Of a stretch of DNA of 64,000 bases, positions 26,044-37,185 are shown in pieces. Origin of the DNA: Polymorphobacter megasporae (GTDB lineage Bacteria > Pseudomonadota > Alphaproteobacteria > Sphingomonadales > Sphingomonadaceae); the NCBI RefSeq assembly GCF_018982885.2, contig NZ_CP081848.1, forward strand, positions 620,001 to 684,000. The letters run 5' to 3'. The translations under genes and the position numbers were made by a program. The first letter of the stretch is position 1; each line of letters begins with the position of its first letter. A model generated the notes under the pieces. The model was not told where the DNA came from. It saw only the letters and a list, made by a program, of their open reading frames with translations, and did not search any database.

Positions 26044-26453
26044 TTAGTTGACCGCGACTGCCTGCATCGCTTCGAGCTTGGCGATGCGGACTTCGGCCGC
26101 CGCGATCTCGGGTTCGCCGCTCGCGGAGCGGAGCGCCTCGCGCGCGGCGGCGAGATCGCGCGCTGCACCCTCGACGTCGAGCTCGCCGACCGGGATCGCG
26201 CTTTCGGCAAGGATCGTCAGCCCGTCGGGACCGACTTCGGCGAAGCCGCCGTCGATGAAGATGCGCTCGGGCACGTCGTTCATGCTCGTCGGAAACACCT
26301 GGATCGCGCCGGGGCGGATTGTCGACACGAGCGGTGCATGGCCCGGCAGCACGCCGAAGTCGCCCTCGGTGCCGGGAACGACGACCATGTACACCTCACC
26401 CGAGCGCAGGAGCTTCTCGGGGCTGACGAGCTCGAAGTGGAGCGTTTCGGCCA

Positions 26454-26454
<1 letters not shown>
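26044..26454 (-). CDS. atpC: ATP synthase F1 subunit epsilon
   Basis: 136 residues with the epsilon beta-sandwich ([12 protein letters not shown], then [20 protein letters not shown]) and a C-terminal helical hairpin. It sits on the central stalk and moderates ATP hydrolysis. The ATG shares one base with the atpD stop (TAATG), indicating coupled translation. It is the last gene of the operon. Confidence 0.96.
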
Positions 26455-27929
<1,475 letters not shown>

Positions 27930-28334
27930 TCAGACGACGGTCAGCGTCACGGTGATATTGTCGCGTGTCGCTTTCGAATAGGGGCAGATCTGATGGGCTT
28001 CGGCGACCATCGCCTCGACCTTGGCGCGGTCCTCGCCGGGCACCGACACCGTTATTTCGACCGACAGGTCGTAGCCGGTGTCGCTCTGGCCGAGCGTGAC
28101 CGCCGCAGAGACCCGCGCCTTCTGGCCGTCGACACCGTGCTTGCGCGCGACGAGCATCAGCGCCGAGCCGAAGCACGACGAATAGCCGAGCGCGAACAGC
28201 TGCTCGGGGTTATGCCCGTCGCCCGCGCCGCCCATTTCCTTCGGCGGGGCCATCGCCAGCGCGAGCGCGCCGGTGTCGAGGATGGCGCGGCCTTCGCGTC
28301 CGCCCTTGGTCGTTGCCGTGGTCGTGTACGCCAT
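27930..28334 (-). CDS. Organic hydroperoxide resistance protein, Ohr/OsmC family
   Basis: 134 residues with the Ohr two-cysteine site: C54 (GYSSCFGSALM) and C117 (HQICPYSKATR), plus the PKEMGGAGDGHNPEQLFA loop typical of Ohr rather than OsmC. It reduces organic hydroperoxides with a lipoyl-dependent partner in the cytoplasm. It lies inside the F1 operon, 21 nt upstream of atpD and 10 nt downstream of the small secreted protein gene. No OhrR-type regulator is nearby, so expression may simply follow ATP synthase. Confidence 0.93.
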   Translation of the reverse strand: MAYTTTATTKGGREGRAILDTGALALAMAPPKEMGGAGDGHNPEQLFALGYSSCFGSALMLVARKHGVDGQKARVSAAVTLGQSDTGYDLSVEITVSVPGEDRAKVEAMVAEAHQICPYSKATRDNITVTLTVV

Positions 28335-28344
28335 CGTTTCGATC

Positions 28345-28638
28345 CTAGTGCTGCGGCAGCGACGAGCAGCGCGGGCCGCCGTCGAGCCAATCCCAGCCGG
28401 TGCCGTTTTTCGCGACGAGCGCGGTCGTCGGCGTCCACTTCGCGCGGGTGAAGCGCTCCTGATACGAACACTTCAGCTCGCTCGGGTCGCCGAGTGCGGC
28501 GCACGACAGCTTGCGCATCGGCGGACACGTCTCGCCCTTGGCGGTCCGCAGCGCGCTAAACTCCGCCGCGCTCGGCCCGACGGGCGCGGCAGCGACGATC
28601 GCCAGCGCTCCGAGCGCGAGAAGAGCGCGCGCTATCAA
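28345..28638 (-). CDS. Small secreted Cys-containing protein, unknown function
   Basis: 97 residues from a TTG start that overlaps the atpG stop by four bases (TTGA). A signal peptide (ALLALGALAIVAAAPVGPSAA) is followed by a mature part of about 72 residues with four Cys (CPPMRKLSC, KCSYQ, RCSSL), enough for two disulfides. Trp and Gly cluster near GTGWDWLDGG. I recognise no family. The tight overlap indicates it is translated from the atp transcript. Confidence 0.65.
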   Translation of the reverse strand: MIARALLALGALAIVAAAPVGPSAAEFSALRTAKGETCPPMRKLSCAALGDPSELKCSYQERFTRAKWTPTTALVAKNGTGWDWLDGGPRCSSLPQH

Positions 28639-29534
28639 AGCGATTCGGCGCCCGCGATGATCTCGATCAGTTCGGTCGTGATCGCCGCCTGGCGGGTGCG
28701 GTTATAGACGATCGTCAGGCGGGTGATGATGTCGCCGGCGTTGCGCGTGGCGTTGTCCATTGCGGTCATCTGCGCCCCGAAGAAGCTCGCCTGGTTCTCG
28801 AGCATCGCGCGGAAGATCTGCACCGCAAGGTTACGCGGGAGCAGGTCAGCAAGGATCGATTCCTCGTCGGGCTCATACTCGATCGCGGCGGGCGGCGGGC
28901 CTCCGGCGGCAACCACCGGCTCGGCGGTCTTGGCGACCGGCAGCGCTGCAGGGATGAGCTGGACCGTGGTCGGCTCCTGCACGAGTGCCGAGCGGAAGCG
29001 CGAGAAGAACAGCTCGGCGATGTCGAACTCACCGTGCGCGAAGCGGTCGATGACCTGCTGCGCAATGACCTGCGCGTCGGCGAACAGCTGCGCCTTGCCG
29101 TGGACGAGGTCGAGCGTGTCGAGGATCATGTCGCGGTGGGTGCGGATGAACGCGGCGCGGCCCTTGCGCCCGGCGAGGAGCAGCTTGACGGTCTTGCCCT
29201 GCGCGATCAGCTCGTCGGCACGCTTGCGCGCCATGCGGACGATGTTGGTGTTGAACCCGCCCGCGAGCCCGCGCTCCGAGGTGACAACGACGAGCAGATA
29301 CGTCTGGTCGGCCCCGGTCCCGGCGAGCAGCTTCGGTGATTCAGGTCCGACGGTGATCCGCGAGCCGAGCGACGCCATCACCGCCGCCATGCGCTCCGAA
29401 TACGGGCGCGCGGCTTCGGCGGCTTCCTGCGACCGGCGCAGCTTCGCCGCGGCGACCATCTTCATCGCCTTGGTGATCTTCTGCGTCGACTTGATCGACG
29501 AGATCCGCAGCTTGAGCGCTTTGAGCGATGCCAT
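28635..29534 (-). CDS. atpG: ATP synthase F1 subunit gamma
   Basis: 299 residues with the conserved ends: N-terminal MASLKALKLRISSIKSTQKI and C-terminal MTAMDNATRNAGDIITRLTI, the coiled-coil rotor shaft. There is an insertion around residues 190-215 rich in Pro/Ala (AGGPPPAAIEYEP). It couples Fo rotation to the F1 catalytic sites. It follows atpA by 22 nt. Confidence 0.97.
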   Translation of the reverse strand: MASLKALKLRISSIKSTQKITKAMKMVAAAKLRRSQEAAEAARPYSERMAAVMASLGSRITVGPESPKLLAGTGADQTYLLVVVTSERGLAGGFNTNIVRMARKRADELIAQGKTVKLLLAGRKGRAAFIRTHRDMILDTLDLVHGKAQLFADAQVIAQQVIDRFAHGEFDIAELFFSRFRSALVQEPTTVQLIPAALPVAKTAEPVVAAGGPPPAAIEYEPDEESILADLLPRNLAVQIFRAMLENQASFFGAQMTAMDNATRNAGDIITRLTIVYNRTRQAAITTELIEIIAGAESL

Positions 29535-29556
29535 CTAGCTTTCCCCAGCCGCCCGC

Positions 29557-31092
<1,536 letters not shown>

Positions 31093-31094
31093 CG

Positions 31095-31649
31095 TCAGCC
31101 TTTCATCGCCGTGGCGAGCGTGTTCAATTTCGTGCGGATCGAGCTATCGACCATCCGCGATCCGACGCGGACGATCAGCCCGCCGAGGATTTCGGGATCG
31201 ACGTTGAGAATAAGGGCGGCATCGGCGCCGAGCCCGGCGCGAAGCTTGGCCTTGAGCTGGACCTGCTGGTCGGCGTCGAGCGGGTGCGCGCTCGTGACCT
31301 CGGCAGTGATCTCGCCGCGCTGGCTCGCAGTCAGCTTGGAAAAGTCGCGGATAATCGCCGGCAGCGCCGACAGCCGCCGGTTATGTGCGAGGACACCGAG
31401 GAATTTCGCGGTCAGCGGGTCGAGCTGCATCGCGGTCGCAACCGCCTCGATCGTCCGGGTCGCGGTCGCGCGGTCGATCATCGGGCTCGTCGTCAGCATC
31501 CGCAGGTCAGCCGATTCGGCGAGGCCGGCGGTGACCGACGATAGGCTCGCCGCAACCGCGTCGACCGCCTTCGCGTCACGCGCGAGGTCGAACAGGGCTG
31601 TGGCATAACGCCCCGATAGTCCAGCAACGATGCCGCCCGATGTTTCCAC
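31095..31649 (-). CDS. atpH: ATP synthase F1 subunit delta
   Basis: 184 residues with an N-terminal six-helix domain ([14 protein letters not shown]) and the conserved C-terminal segment [20 protein letters not shown]. It links F1 to the peripheral stalk. It is the first gene of the atpHAGDC operon, as expected for alphaproteobacteria, whose Fo genes lie elsewhere in the genome. Confidence 0.96.
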   Translation of the reverse strand: METSGGIVAGLSGRYATALFDLARDAKAVDAVAASLSSVTAGLAESADLRMLTTSPMIDRATATRTIEAVATAMQLDPLTAKFLGVLAHNRRLSALPAIIRDFSKLTASQRGEITAEVTSAHPLDADQQVQLKAKLRAGLGADAALILNVDPEILGGLIVRVGSRMVDSSIRTKLNTLATAMKG

Positions 31650-31833
31650 GAAACTCGCCCAAAACAGGAAGCCAATGAGCAGATTTGCCCCGGATGCCCC
31701 ACGCGGAACCGCAGGGCGGACCCCCGGCGTTAGGCGAGCGGGGCGTTAGCATGGGGTCCCGGCGGGTGCAACCCGGCGGGAACCTCGCCACGGGAGCGGC
31801 ATTGACCGGCACGATCGAAAACAGGAGTTTCCC
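31650..31833. promoter_or_regulatory. Divergent spacer: atp operon promoter region / DUF4142 gene
   Basis: 184 nt between atpH (minus) and a secreted protein gene (plus). GCGGGGCGTTAGCATGGGGT and a GGGTCCCGGCGGG block give GC-rich hairpins in the middle. No confident -35/-10 pair can be drawn. Confidence 0.4.
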
Positions 31834-32340
31834 ATGAAGAGATTTACCTTGCTCGCTGCTGCTGCCGTCGCGCTTGTTCCGGTTGCTGCATCGGCAATTG
31901 CGCTCCCCGCCAAGACCTATGTGATGAAGGCGGGCGCGTCCGACATGTTCGAAATCGAATCGGCCAAGCTCGAAACCGGCAGCGCCGATCCGCAGGTTGC
32001 CAGCTTCGCCCAGATGATGATCGCCGACCACAGCAAGTCGACGAGCGATGTCATGGCGGCGGCTGCCGCCGATGGCCTGCCCGCGATGACCCCCAAGATG
32101 ACCCCCAAGCAGGAATCGATGATCGACAGCCTGAAGCGGACGTCGGGCACAGCGCGCGACACGCTGTATAAGAAGCAGCAGATCCAGGCGCACCGCGACA
32201 CGTTGATGTTCCAAAAGCAGTTCGCGATGTCGGGCGACAAGCCGCAGCTCAAGGCCACTGCCGGCATGATCGTCCCGGTCGTCGAGAAGCACCTCGACAT
32301 GATCAAGGGCATGTCGTCGGGGGCGATCAAGGCACAGTAA
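31834..32340 (+). CDS. DUF4142 domain protein, exported
   Basis: 168 residues with a signal peptide (MKRFTLLAAAAVALVPVAAS) and a helical DUF4142 domain (VMKAGASDMFEIESAKL, then FAQMMIADHSKSTSDVM, then QAHRDTLMFQKQFA). The family has a ferritin-like fold and is abundant in rhizobia and sphingomonads; the biochemical role is unknown. It is preceded by AGGAG-like AACAGGAGTTTCCC at a good distance. A strong terminator hairpin follows it, so it is monocistronic. Confidence 0.9.
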   Translation: MKRFTLLAAAAVALVPVAASAIALPAKTYVMKAGASDMFEIESAKLETGSADPQVASFAQMMIADHSKSTSDVMAAAAADGLPAMTPKMTPKQESMIDSLKRTSGTARDTLYKKQQIQAHRDTLMFQKQFAMSGDKPQLKATAGMIVPVVEKHLDMIKGMSSGAIKAQ

Positions 32341-32362
32341 GCCAGCAAGCACCGAACTTCGA

Positions 32363-32395
32363 AACGGCGCGGCGGGAATCCCGCTGCGCCGTTTT
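32363..32395 (+). terminator. Rho-independent-type terminator after DUF4142 gene
   Basis: AACGGCGCGGCGGG (32363-32376) pairs with CCCGCTGCGCCGTT with one G-T wobble, closes on a 3-nt loop and is followed by TTTC. It starts 22 nt after the stop codon. Confidence 0.8.
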
Positions 32396-32558
32396 CACGT
32401 CGGCGACACCTCGTTTCGGTGGATGAATGTCGAAGGGTTATTAACCATCTTGATCGAGCGATCCGTACCGCTTCGGTTCATCGCAAATACAGGCTCATAG
32501 TTAATCAAACGCGCGTCCGCCCGTCCTCCAGCCCCGTAGTGCCGCGGGGGACTTTGAG

Positions 32559-33158
32559 ATGGCGATGGAGACGAGCATGCGATTCTGGATAACGGGCAGC
32601 ATCGGGATAATGGCGATCGGTGTCGCCGCGATGGCGAATGCCAAGGTCGTGACGACGATCGTCAACGCAAGCACCTACAATACGCCGTACACGATCGAAA
32701 CCGGCGGCGGGAACAGCCTGACGCTGAGCACGATCGACAAGAGCGCGTATTCGTTCAGCCCCGAGGCGGTCTCGACCGGCGGCGGGCTCGAGGTCACGAG
32801 CCTCGGCTTCCCCTTCTACTCGAGCCCGCAGCCATCGGTATTCTTCGCCAATCGCGGCGGTGACATCGGGCCGACGACGTTCACCGGCTTCTCGTCGTTC
32901 GCGACCCCGACGACAATCCAGTATTCGGGCTCGGAAAGCATTCTCGGCTTCCGCTTCGATAGCGGCAGTGGCACCCAATATGGTTATGCCGACTTCACCG
33001 GGTCGAACCTCCACGGGTATCGCGTCGAGACCACCCCGGGCGCCAGCGTCGCAATCGGTTCGGTTCCCGAGCCGGCGGCATGGGCGTTGATGATCAGCGG
33101 CTTCGGCTTTGTCGGTGCCGGAATGCGGTCACGCCGGGCAGTCGCAGCGGCCGCCTAA
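32559..33158 (+). CDS. PEPxxWA-CTERM sorting domain protein (secreted)
   Basis: 199 residues: a signal peptide (MRFWITGSIGIMAIGVAAMA after a short lead), a Gly/Ser/Thr-rich beta body, and the tail PEPAAWALMISGFGFVG followed by MRSRRA. It is an exosortase substrate exported to the envelope or surface. The start at 32559 is supported by GGGGGA eight bases upstream; 32577 is the alternative. No sigma-54 element is present in the 218-nt upstream gap, unlike the gene at 18652. It converges on the patatin gene with a 4-nt overlap at the stop codons. Confidence 0.88.
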   Translation: MAMETSMRFWITGSIGIMAIGVAAMANAKVVTTIVNASTYNTPYTIETGGGNSLTLSTIDKSAYSFSPEAVSTGGGLEVTSLGFPFYSSPQPSVFFANRGGDIGPTTFTGFSSFATPTTIQYSGSESILGFRFDSGSGTQYGYADFTGSNLHGYRVETTPGASVAIGSVPEPAAWALMISGFGFVGAGMRSRRAVAAAA

Positions 33159-35431
33159 GCCGCGTCGATCTCGCGGCGCAGTGTCGCGAACAGGTCGGGA
33201 ATTGCCGTCAGGAACGGGCGTTCGGCGTCGAGTATCGCGTCGAACGCCTTTTTCTTGAGCGCGGCGATCCGTACCGGGTCGATCGCATCGTCGACCGTCG
33301 ACACGACGATGTCGATCAGCCGGTCGGCGGCGTGGAGGCGGCCCCACAGATAATCGTTCTCGCGGTAGGCGCGGCTGAAGAACGCGCCGAACGAGTTGAA
33401 CTGCGTCCCTTTGAGCGTCGCCATATAGCCGCCGCCGCGAATCGTCGTCGCGTCCTCCGGCGCGATCCGGTCGACCTTGATCTCATCGAATTCGTCGAGC
33501 CCGTCGCCCTGGAGCAGCGGCAGCATCGCGATGTCGTAGAACGGAAAGCCGAGATAGGCGCGGAGCAGCGCACGGCGGACATCCTTGGTCAGGTCCATCG
33601 CGAACAGCTCGACCAGCCGCGCGTCGGTCGCGGTGTCGAGCGCGCGCAGGTCGAGCGCCGCCTCGAACGCCGCCATCGCCGCCGCCGGTTCGCCCGCCAC
33701 GCCGGCGCGGACGTCATCGCCGTAGAACTCGTCGCGCCGCCGGTCGAGATACGGGGCGAGCAACGCGTACATCGATGCCTTGAGCGCCTCGATCGCATGG
33801 CGGTCGGCCAAGTCGATCTGCGCCACTGCGAGCCGGTTCAACCGCCGCAGCAGGAAGCGAAGCCGCCGGATGCGGAAGTCGAGATCGAAACGCCGCAGAA
33901 AGCCGACATACGCCGACCCCGCCCCGCCGCGCTCGGCGGCATCCTCGACGACGAGCGCCTGGCTGGCAACATAAGCAGTGACGCCCGGGCCCGACCCGCC
34001 GAGTGCGGCGATCCGCGCAGCAATGCCGTCGACGACCTGCGCGAGCTTGAGCTGGCCGTATGCCGAATAGGCAAAGCCCGCACGCTGCGCCGCGACCGTC
34101 TGCGCCCGCGACCGCCAGTCCGACAGCCGCGCCGCCGACAGCGGCAGGAAGAAGAAGCGCGCGCCGATTGCCCCCTCGATCGCCGTGTCGACCTGCCCCG
34201 CCATGCCGTCGACGACCTGCCGCAGCCGCCGGACCCGCACCGACAGCGCCGCGATCGCCTCGAGATTGTCGCGGATCGGCTGCTCGCGCGGAATGTCGGC
34301 GAGCGCGCGGAGGATCGTCGTGAAGAACCCCGGCGGCTCCCCGGGCGTGCTCTTGCCGCCGTGCGCGCCGGGCTTGGGGTCGATATAGACGAAGCGGCGG
34401 TCGACCTCACGGTGCGCCGGGCGGTGACGCAGCGCCTCGATCGCCGGGCCGAACGGACGGTTGTTGAGCACGCTGCCATCGATCAGCGAGGCCTGCTCAT
34501 AGACCTGCCCCATCGCCGCGCGGCGCGGGAAGATCCGCTTGAGGAACGCCGTCCGCCCCAGCCACGCGGCGTTGCGCTCCGCCAGCACCGCGTCGATCTC
34601 GCCGACCTGCGCCGGCGGGAAGGCCCCCGGAAACGACGCCGTTGCGCGCGCGGCGAAGGCGAGTTCGGCGGGGTCGCCAATGCTGCGCGGCCCGGCGTGT
34701 TCACCACTGCTATGGAAGTCGATCACCAGCCGATGCTCGGTCTCGATGATCTGCGGCGGCGAGTGCAGCGCGAGCGCCTCGGGGCGCCCGTGAAAATCGG
34801 TCACCGTGACGAAGAGGTCGAGCGGCAGCCCTTCCGGGATCAGCGGCGGCGCAGGCGCATGGGTCTCCATCGCCTTGAGCGCGTCGTACAGCATCGCAGT
34901 GAAGCCGACGCCGGAAAACGGCGGGCGGAACCAGCGCGAGCGCATGAAGCGCGACAGCTTGGCGCGAACCTCGACCCGCGCCGCCGGATCGACGACGTCG
35001 TCGGCCATGCCATAGCCCTTCGACCGCGCATACCAGACGAGCGGCGTCGCCCACCACTTGCTCATCCGCCCGTGCGCGACCGCCTGCGGATCGAGCAGCC
35101 GGTCGACGTCGGCCCCCGCCAGCCACAGGTCGCGGAGCGGCTCCATGTCGTGCCCGCCGGCGATCGCGTGCGACAGCAATATGCCATTGATGCCTCCCGC
35201 CGACGCCCCTGCAACGATGTCGACGAGGACGCGGAGGTTGAGATGCGGCTCGAGTTCATCAAGCAGCGCCGCGTAGACGATCTCGGTATCGCCCGACGGT
35301 GCCTCGCCGTGCGTCCGCGCCGCCGACGCGCGGAGCAGCTTCCACACCTCCTTGGTGATGCCGTGCATGTAGATCGCGAGGCTGACCCCGCCGTAGCAGA
35401 CGAGCGCGAGCCGCAATTCCTTCTCGCGCAT
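33155..35431 (-). CDS. Patatin-like phospholipase family protein with DUF3376-type C-terminal region
   Basis: 758 residues. The patatin domain (about 1-400) has the oxyanion-hole stretch CYGGVSLAIYMHG, the nucleophile elbow GASAGG (S78) and the catalytic Asp D318 in IDGSVLNNRPFG. The C-terminal 350 residues are helix-rich and of DUF3376 type. Patatins hydrolyse acyl ester bonds of phospholipids or triglycerides. An in-frame GTG at 35437 is possible, but GGGAGG stands seven bases before the ATG at 35431. No signal peptide is visible, so a cytoplasmic or peripheral membrane location is likely. Confidence 0.88.
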   Translation of the reverse strand: MREKELRLALVCYGGVSLAIYMHGITKEVWKLLRASAARTHGEAPSGDTEIVYAALLDELEPHLNLRVLVDIVAGASAGGINGILLSHAIAGGHDMEPLRDLWLAGADVDRLLDPQAVAHGRMSKWWATPLVWYARSKGYGMADDVVDPAARVEVRAKLSRFMRSRWFRPPFSGVGFTAMLYDALKAMETHAPAPPLIPEGLPLDLFVTVTDFHGRPEALALHSPPQIIETEHRLVIDFHSSGEHAGPRSIGDPAELAFAARATASFPGAFPPAQVGEIDAVLAERNAAWLGRTAFLKRIFPRRAAMGQVYEQASLIDGSVLNNRPFGPAIEALRHRPAHREVDRRFVYIDPKPGAHGGKSTPGEPPGFFTTILRALADIPREQPIRDNLEAIAALSVRVRRLRQVVDGMAGQVDTAIEGAIGARFFFLPLSAARLSDWRSRAQTVAAQRAGFAYSAYGQLKLAQVVDGIAARIAALGGSGPGVTAYVASQALVVEDAAERGGAGSAYVGFLRRFDLDFRIRRLRFLLRRLNRLAVAQIDLADRHAIEALKASMYALLAPYLDRRRDEFYGDDVRAGVAGEPAAAMAAFEAALDLRALDTATDARLVELFAMDLTKDVRRALLRAYLGFPFYDIAMLPLLQGDGLDEFDEIKVDRIAPEDATTIRGGGYMATLKGTQFNSFGAFFSRAYRENDYLWGRLHAADRLIDIVVSTVDDAIDPVRIAALKKKAFDAILDAERPFLTAIPDLFATLRREIDAA

Positions 35432-35507
35432 CGTCACGCCTCCCTGCCGTCCATCTACGCTATCATTCGGCCGGAACCCCGAATAGTTTCACCGCTCAGG
35501 GGGCGAC

Positions 35508-36119
35508 ATGACCGACAAGAGCCACGACCGTTTCCAGCTCGAGCGGCTGGCGTTCTTCAGCGACGCGGTGTTCGCGATCGCGATCACGCTGCTGATTATC
35601 GAGGTCCATCTGCCGGTGACGACGCCTGAGACCGAGCAGGGCATCGCCCAGGGTCTCGCCGATCTCATCCCGCAATATATCGGCTTCTTCGTCAGCTTCT
35701 TCGTCATCGGGCGCTTCTGGATCGGCCATCACCGTGTCTTCGGGCGGCTGCAGAGCGTCGACGACGGGCTGATCTGGCGCAATATGTTGTTCCTGATGAC
35801 GATCGCGTTCATGCCGTTCCCGACCGCGCTCGTCAGCCATTATGTCAGCACGCGGGTTGCGGTCGGCGTCTATGCTGGATGGCTGACGCTCGCGGGCGTC
35901 CTCAACCTGCTTCTCGAACGCTATGCGATGAAGGGGCCGCTCGCCGCGCCGGGCGGGCTCGACGACCTGCGTCGCTGGGCGCGTGCGGGCTGGGCCCCCA
36001 TCATCGTCGGCGTCCTCGCGTTCGGCTTTGCGATGGTCTCGCCGCACCTTGCGCTGATCCCGCTGCTGAGCAGCCCGATCATCACCGCGCTGGTCAACCG
36101 CAAACCGAAAGCGGTCTAG
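35508..36119 (+). CDS. TMEM175 family (DUF1211) membrane protein, putative K+ channel
   Basis: 203 residues with six hydrophobic segments. The family signature RxxxFSD occurs in the first one (RLAFFSDAVFAIAITLL). Bacterial TMEM175 proteins form tetrameric potassium-leaning channels without the classical selectivity filter. No second repeat is present, consistent with bacterial members having one six-helix unit. It is preceded by AGGGGG at the right spacing and is divergent from the patatin gene. Confidence 0.9.
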   Translation: MTDKSHDRFQLERLAFFSDAVFAIAITLLIIEVHLPVTTPETEQGIAQGLADLIPQYIGFFVSFFVIGRFWIGHHRVFGRLQSVDDGLIWRNMLFLMTIAFMPFPTALVSHYVSTRVAVGVYAGWLTLAGVLNLLLERYAMKGPLAAPGGLDDLRRWARAGWAPIIVGVLAFGFAMVSPHLALIPLLSSPIITALVNRKPKAV

Positions 36120-36169
36120 GCGCGCGGCGCGAGCGGTGACAGCCACGCGGCGAAGTGCCAAGCAGGGGG

Positions 36170-36451
36170 ATGGATCGCCACCCCAATATCCTCAATGCCG
36201 CGACCAACCTGCTCGGCGTGTGCTTTTTCATCCTCACCGGACTGCGGCTGACGCATTCGACGGCGATCACTTATGCCGACGAGGTGGCGTGGGTGGCGGC
36301 GCTGTGCCTGCTCTGCAGCACGTTCCTGTCGTACGTCGTGATCCGCAGCGAGAGGCCGAGGCAGTGGATCGAGCGGATTGCCGAAGCGACCTTCTTTGCC
36401 GGCATCGGCCTGCTGACCGTGGCGGTCGCGCTCCTCTGGCAGCTCTATTGA
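36170..36451 (+). CDS. Small membrane protein, unknown function
   Basis: 93 residues (98 if the upstream GTG at 36155 is used) with three hydrophobic segments: LLGVCFFILTGLRL, VAWVAALCLLCSTFLSYVVI and ATFFAGIGLLTVAVALLW. There is no known domain that I recognise. A Gly/A-rich AGCAGGGGG immediately abuts the ATG at 36170, which makes the start uncertain. It follows the TMEM175-like gene by 50 nt, so the two may be co-transcribed. Confidence 0.6.
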   Translation: MDRHPNILNAATNLLGVCFFILTGLRLTHSTAITYADEVAWVAALCLLCSTFLSYVVIRSERPRQWIERIAEATFFAGIGLLTVAVALLWQLY

Positions 36452-36503
36452 CCGCGATGCCAGCCTGACCGTCGCCACCGGTCAGCCGCAAGGCGAAGGC
36501 GGA

Positions 36504-37010
36504 TCAGGCGCGCGTTAAGCGGCGGTAGCGGAGTGCGGCACCGGCAAAGCCCAGCCCGGCGACGAGCATCACCCACGTCGCCGTCTCGGGGACCGTCGCG
36601 ATCCCTGAGACCAGATAGCGGACGTCGCCGCCGCTCGCGTTGTAGCAGTTTCCCGACCCGCGGCATTCATACGATGACGTCAGCAGCGCGACGCTGCCGG
36701 TCGCCGTCGTGATGTCCGACGCGAAGCCGAGATGAAGGTCGGCGGTGTAATCGTGCTGGTTCACGTCGAGCCCGAACGCGGTGTTCGACGCCGAGTCGCT
36801 GGGGACCGCATAGGTCGCGCCGGTAAACACGCCCTGCGCCTGCGTCGTCAGGTGCGCGGTGTCGAGGAAGCCGTAGACGTTGAACGAGAAGCGTCCGGCC
36901 AGCGCGGTGCCATCGCTGAACACGCCATTGATCTTCCACACGCTGGCGTCAGCGGCGGCCGGGAGCACCAAAATCGCGGCAATCGCCAAGCGCTTGAAAA
37001 GTCGTGTCAT
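36504..37010 (-). CDS. PEP-CTERM-like sorting domain protein with PETATW variant (secreted)
   Basis: 168 residues: a signal peptide (LFKRLAIAAILVLPAAADAS), a beta-rich body containing one Cys pair (SYECRGSGNCYN), and a tail PETATWVMLVAGLGFAG followed by RYRR. The tail keeps P-E-x-x-W, the hydrophobic span and the basic end, so it should still be an exosortase substrate. Several in-frame ATGs lie close together; 37010 puts the signal peptide at the N terminus. It is divergent from radA. Function of the body is unknown. Confidence 0.82.
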   Translation of the reverse strand: MTRLFKRLAIAAILVLPAAADASVWKINGVFSDGTALAGRFSFNVYGFLDTAHLTTQAQGVFTGATYAVPSDSASNTAFGLDVNQHDYTADLHLGFASDITTATGSVALLTSSYECRGSGNCYNASGGDVRYLVSGIATVPETATWVMLVAGLGFAGAALRYRRLTRA

Positions 37011-37185
37011 ACCCATCCCCATCGCCAATCTTGTGCGCGCCCGAATCCCCGGCACCCAAGTCGTTACGGTTCAATAACCATAATCCATTAAGATTGGCTT
37101 GATTACCGACGGCACACCCGCAAGTAATCCGGTTGCGTGCCGTCGCCCGCGCGCTTATGTTCCTGTTTCGTTCACCGGAGATCGC

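Noticed and set aside
33080-35629. Long plus-strand open frame opposite the patatin gene
   Set aside because: It is Arg-rich throughout and lacks motifs, while the minus strand shows a complete patatin active site.
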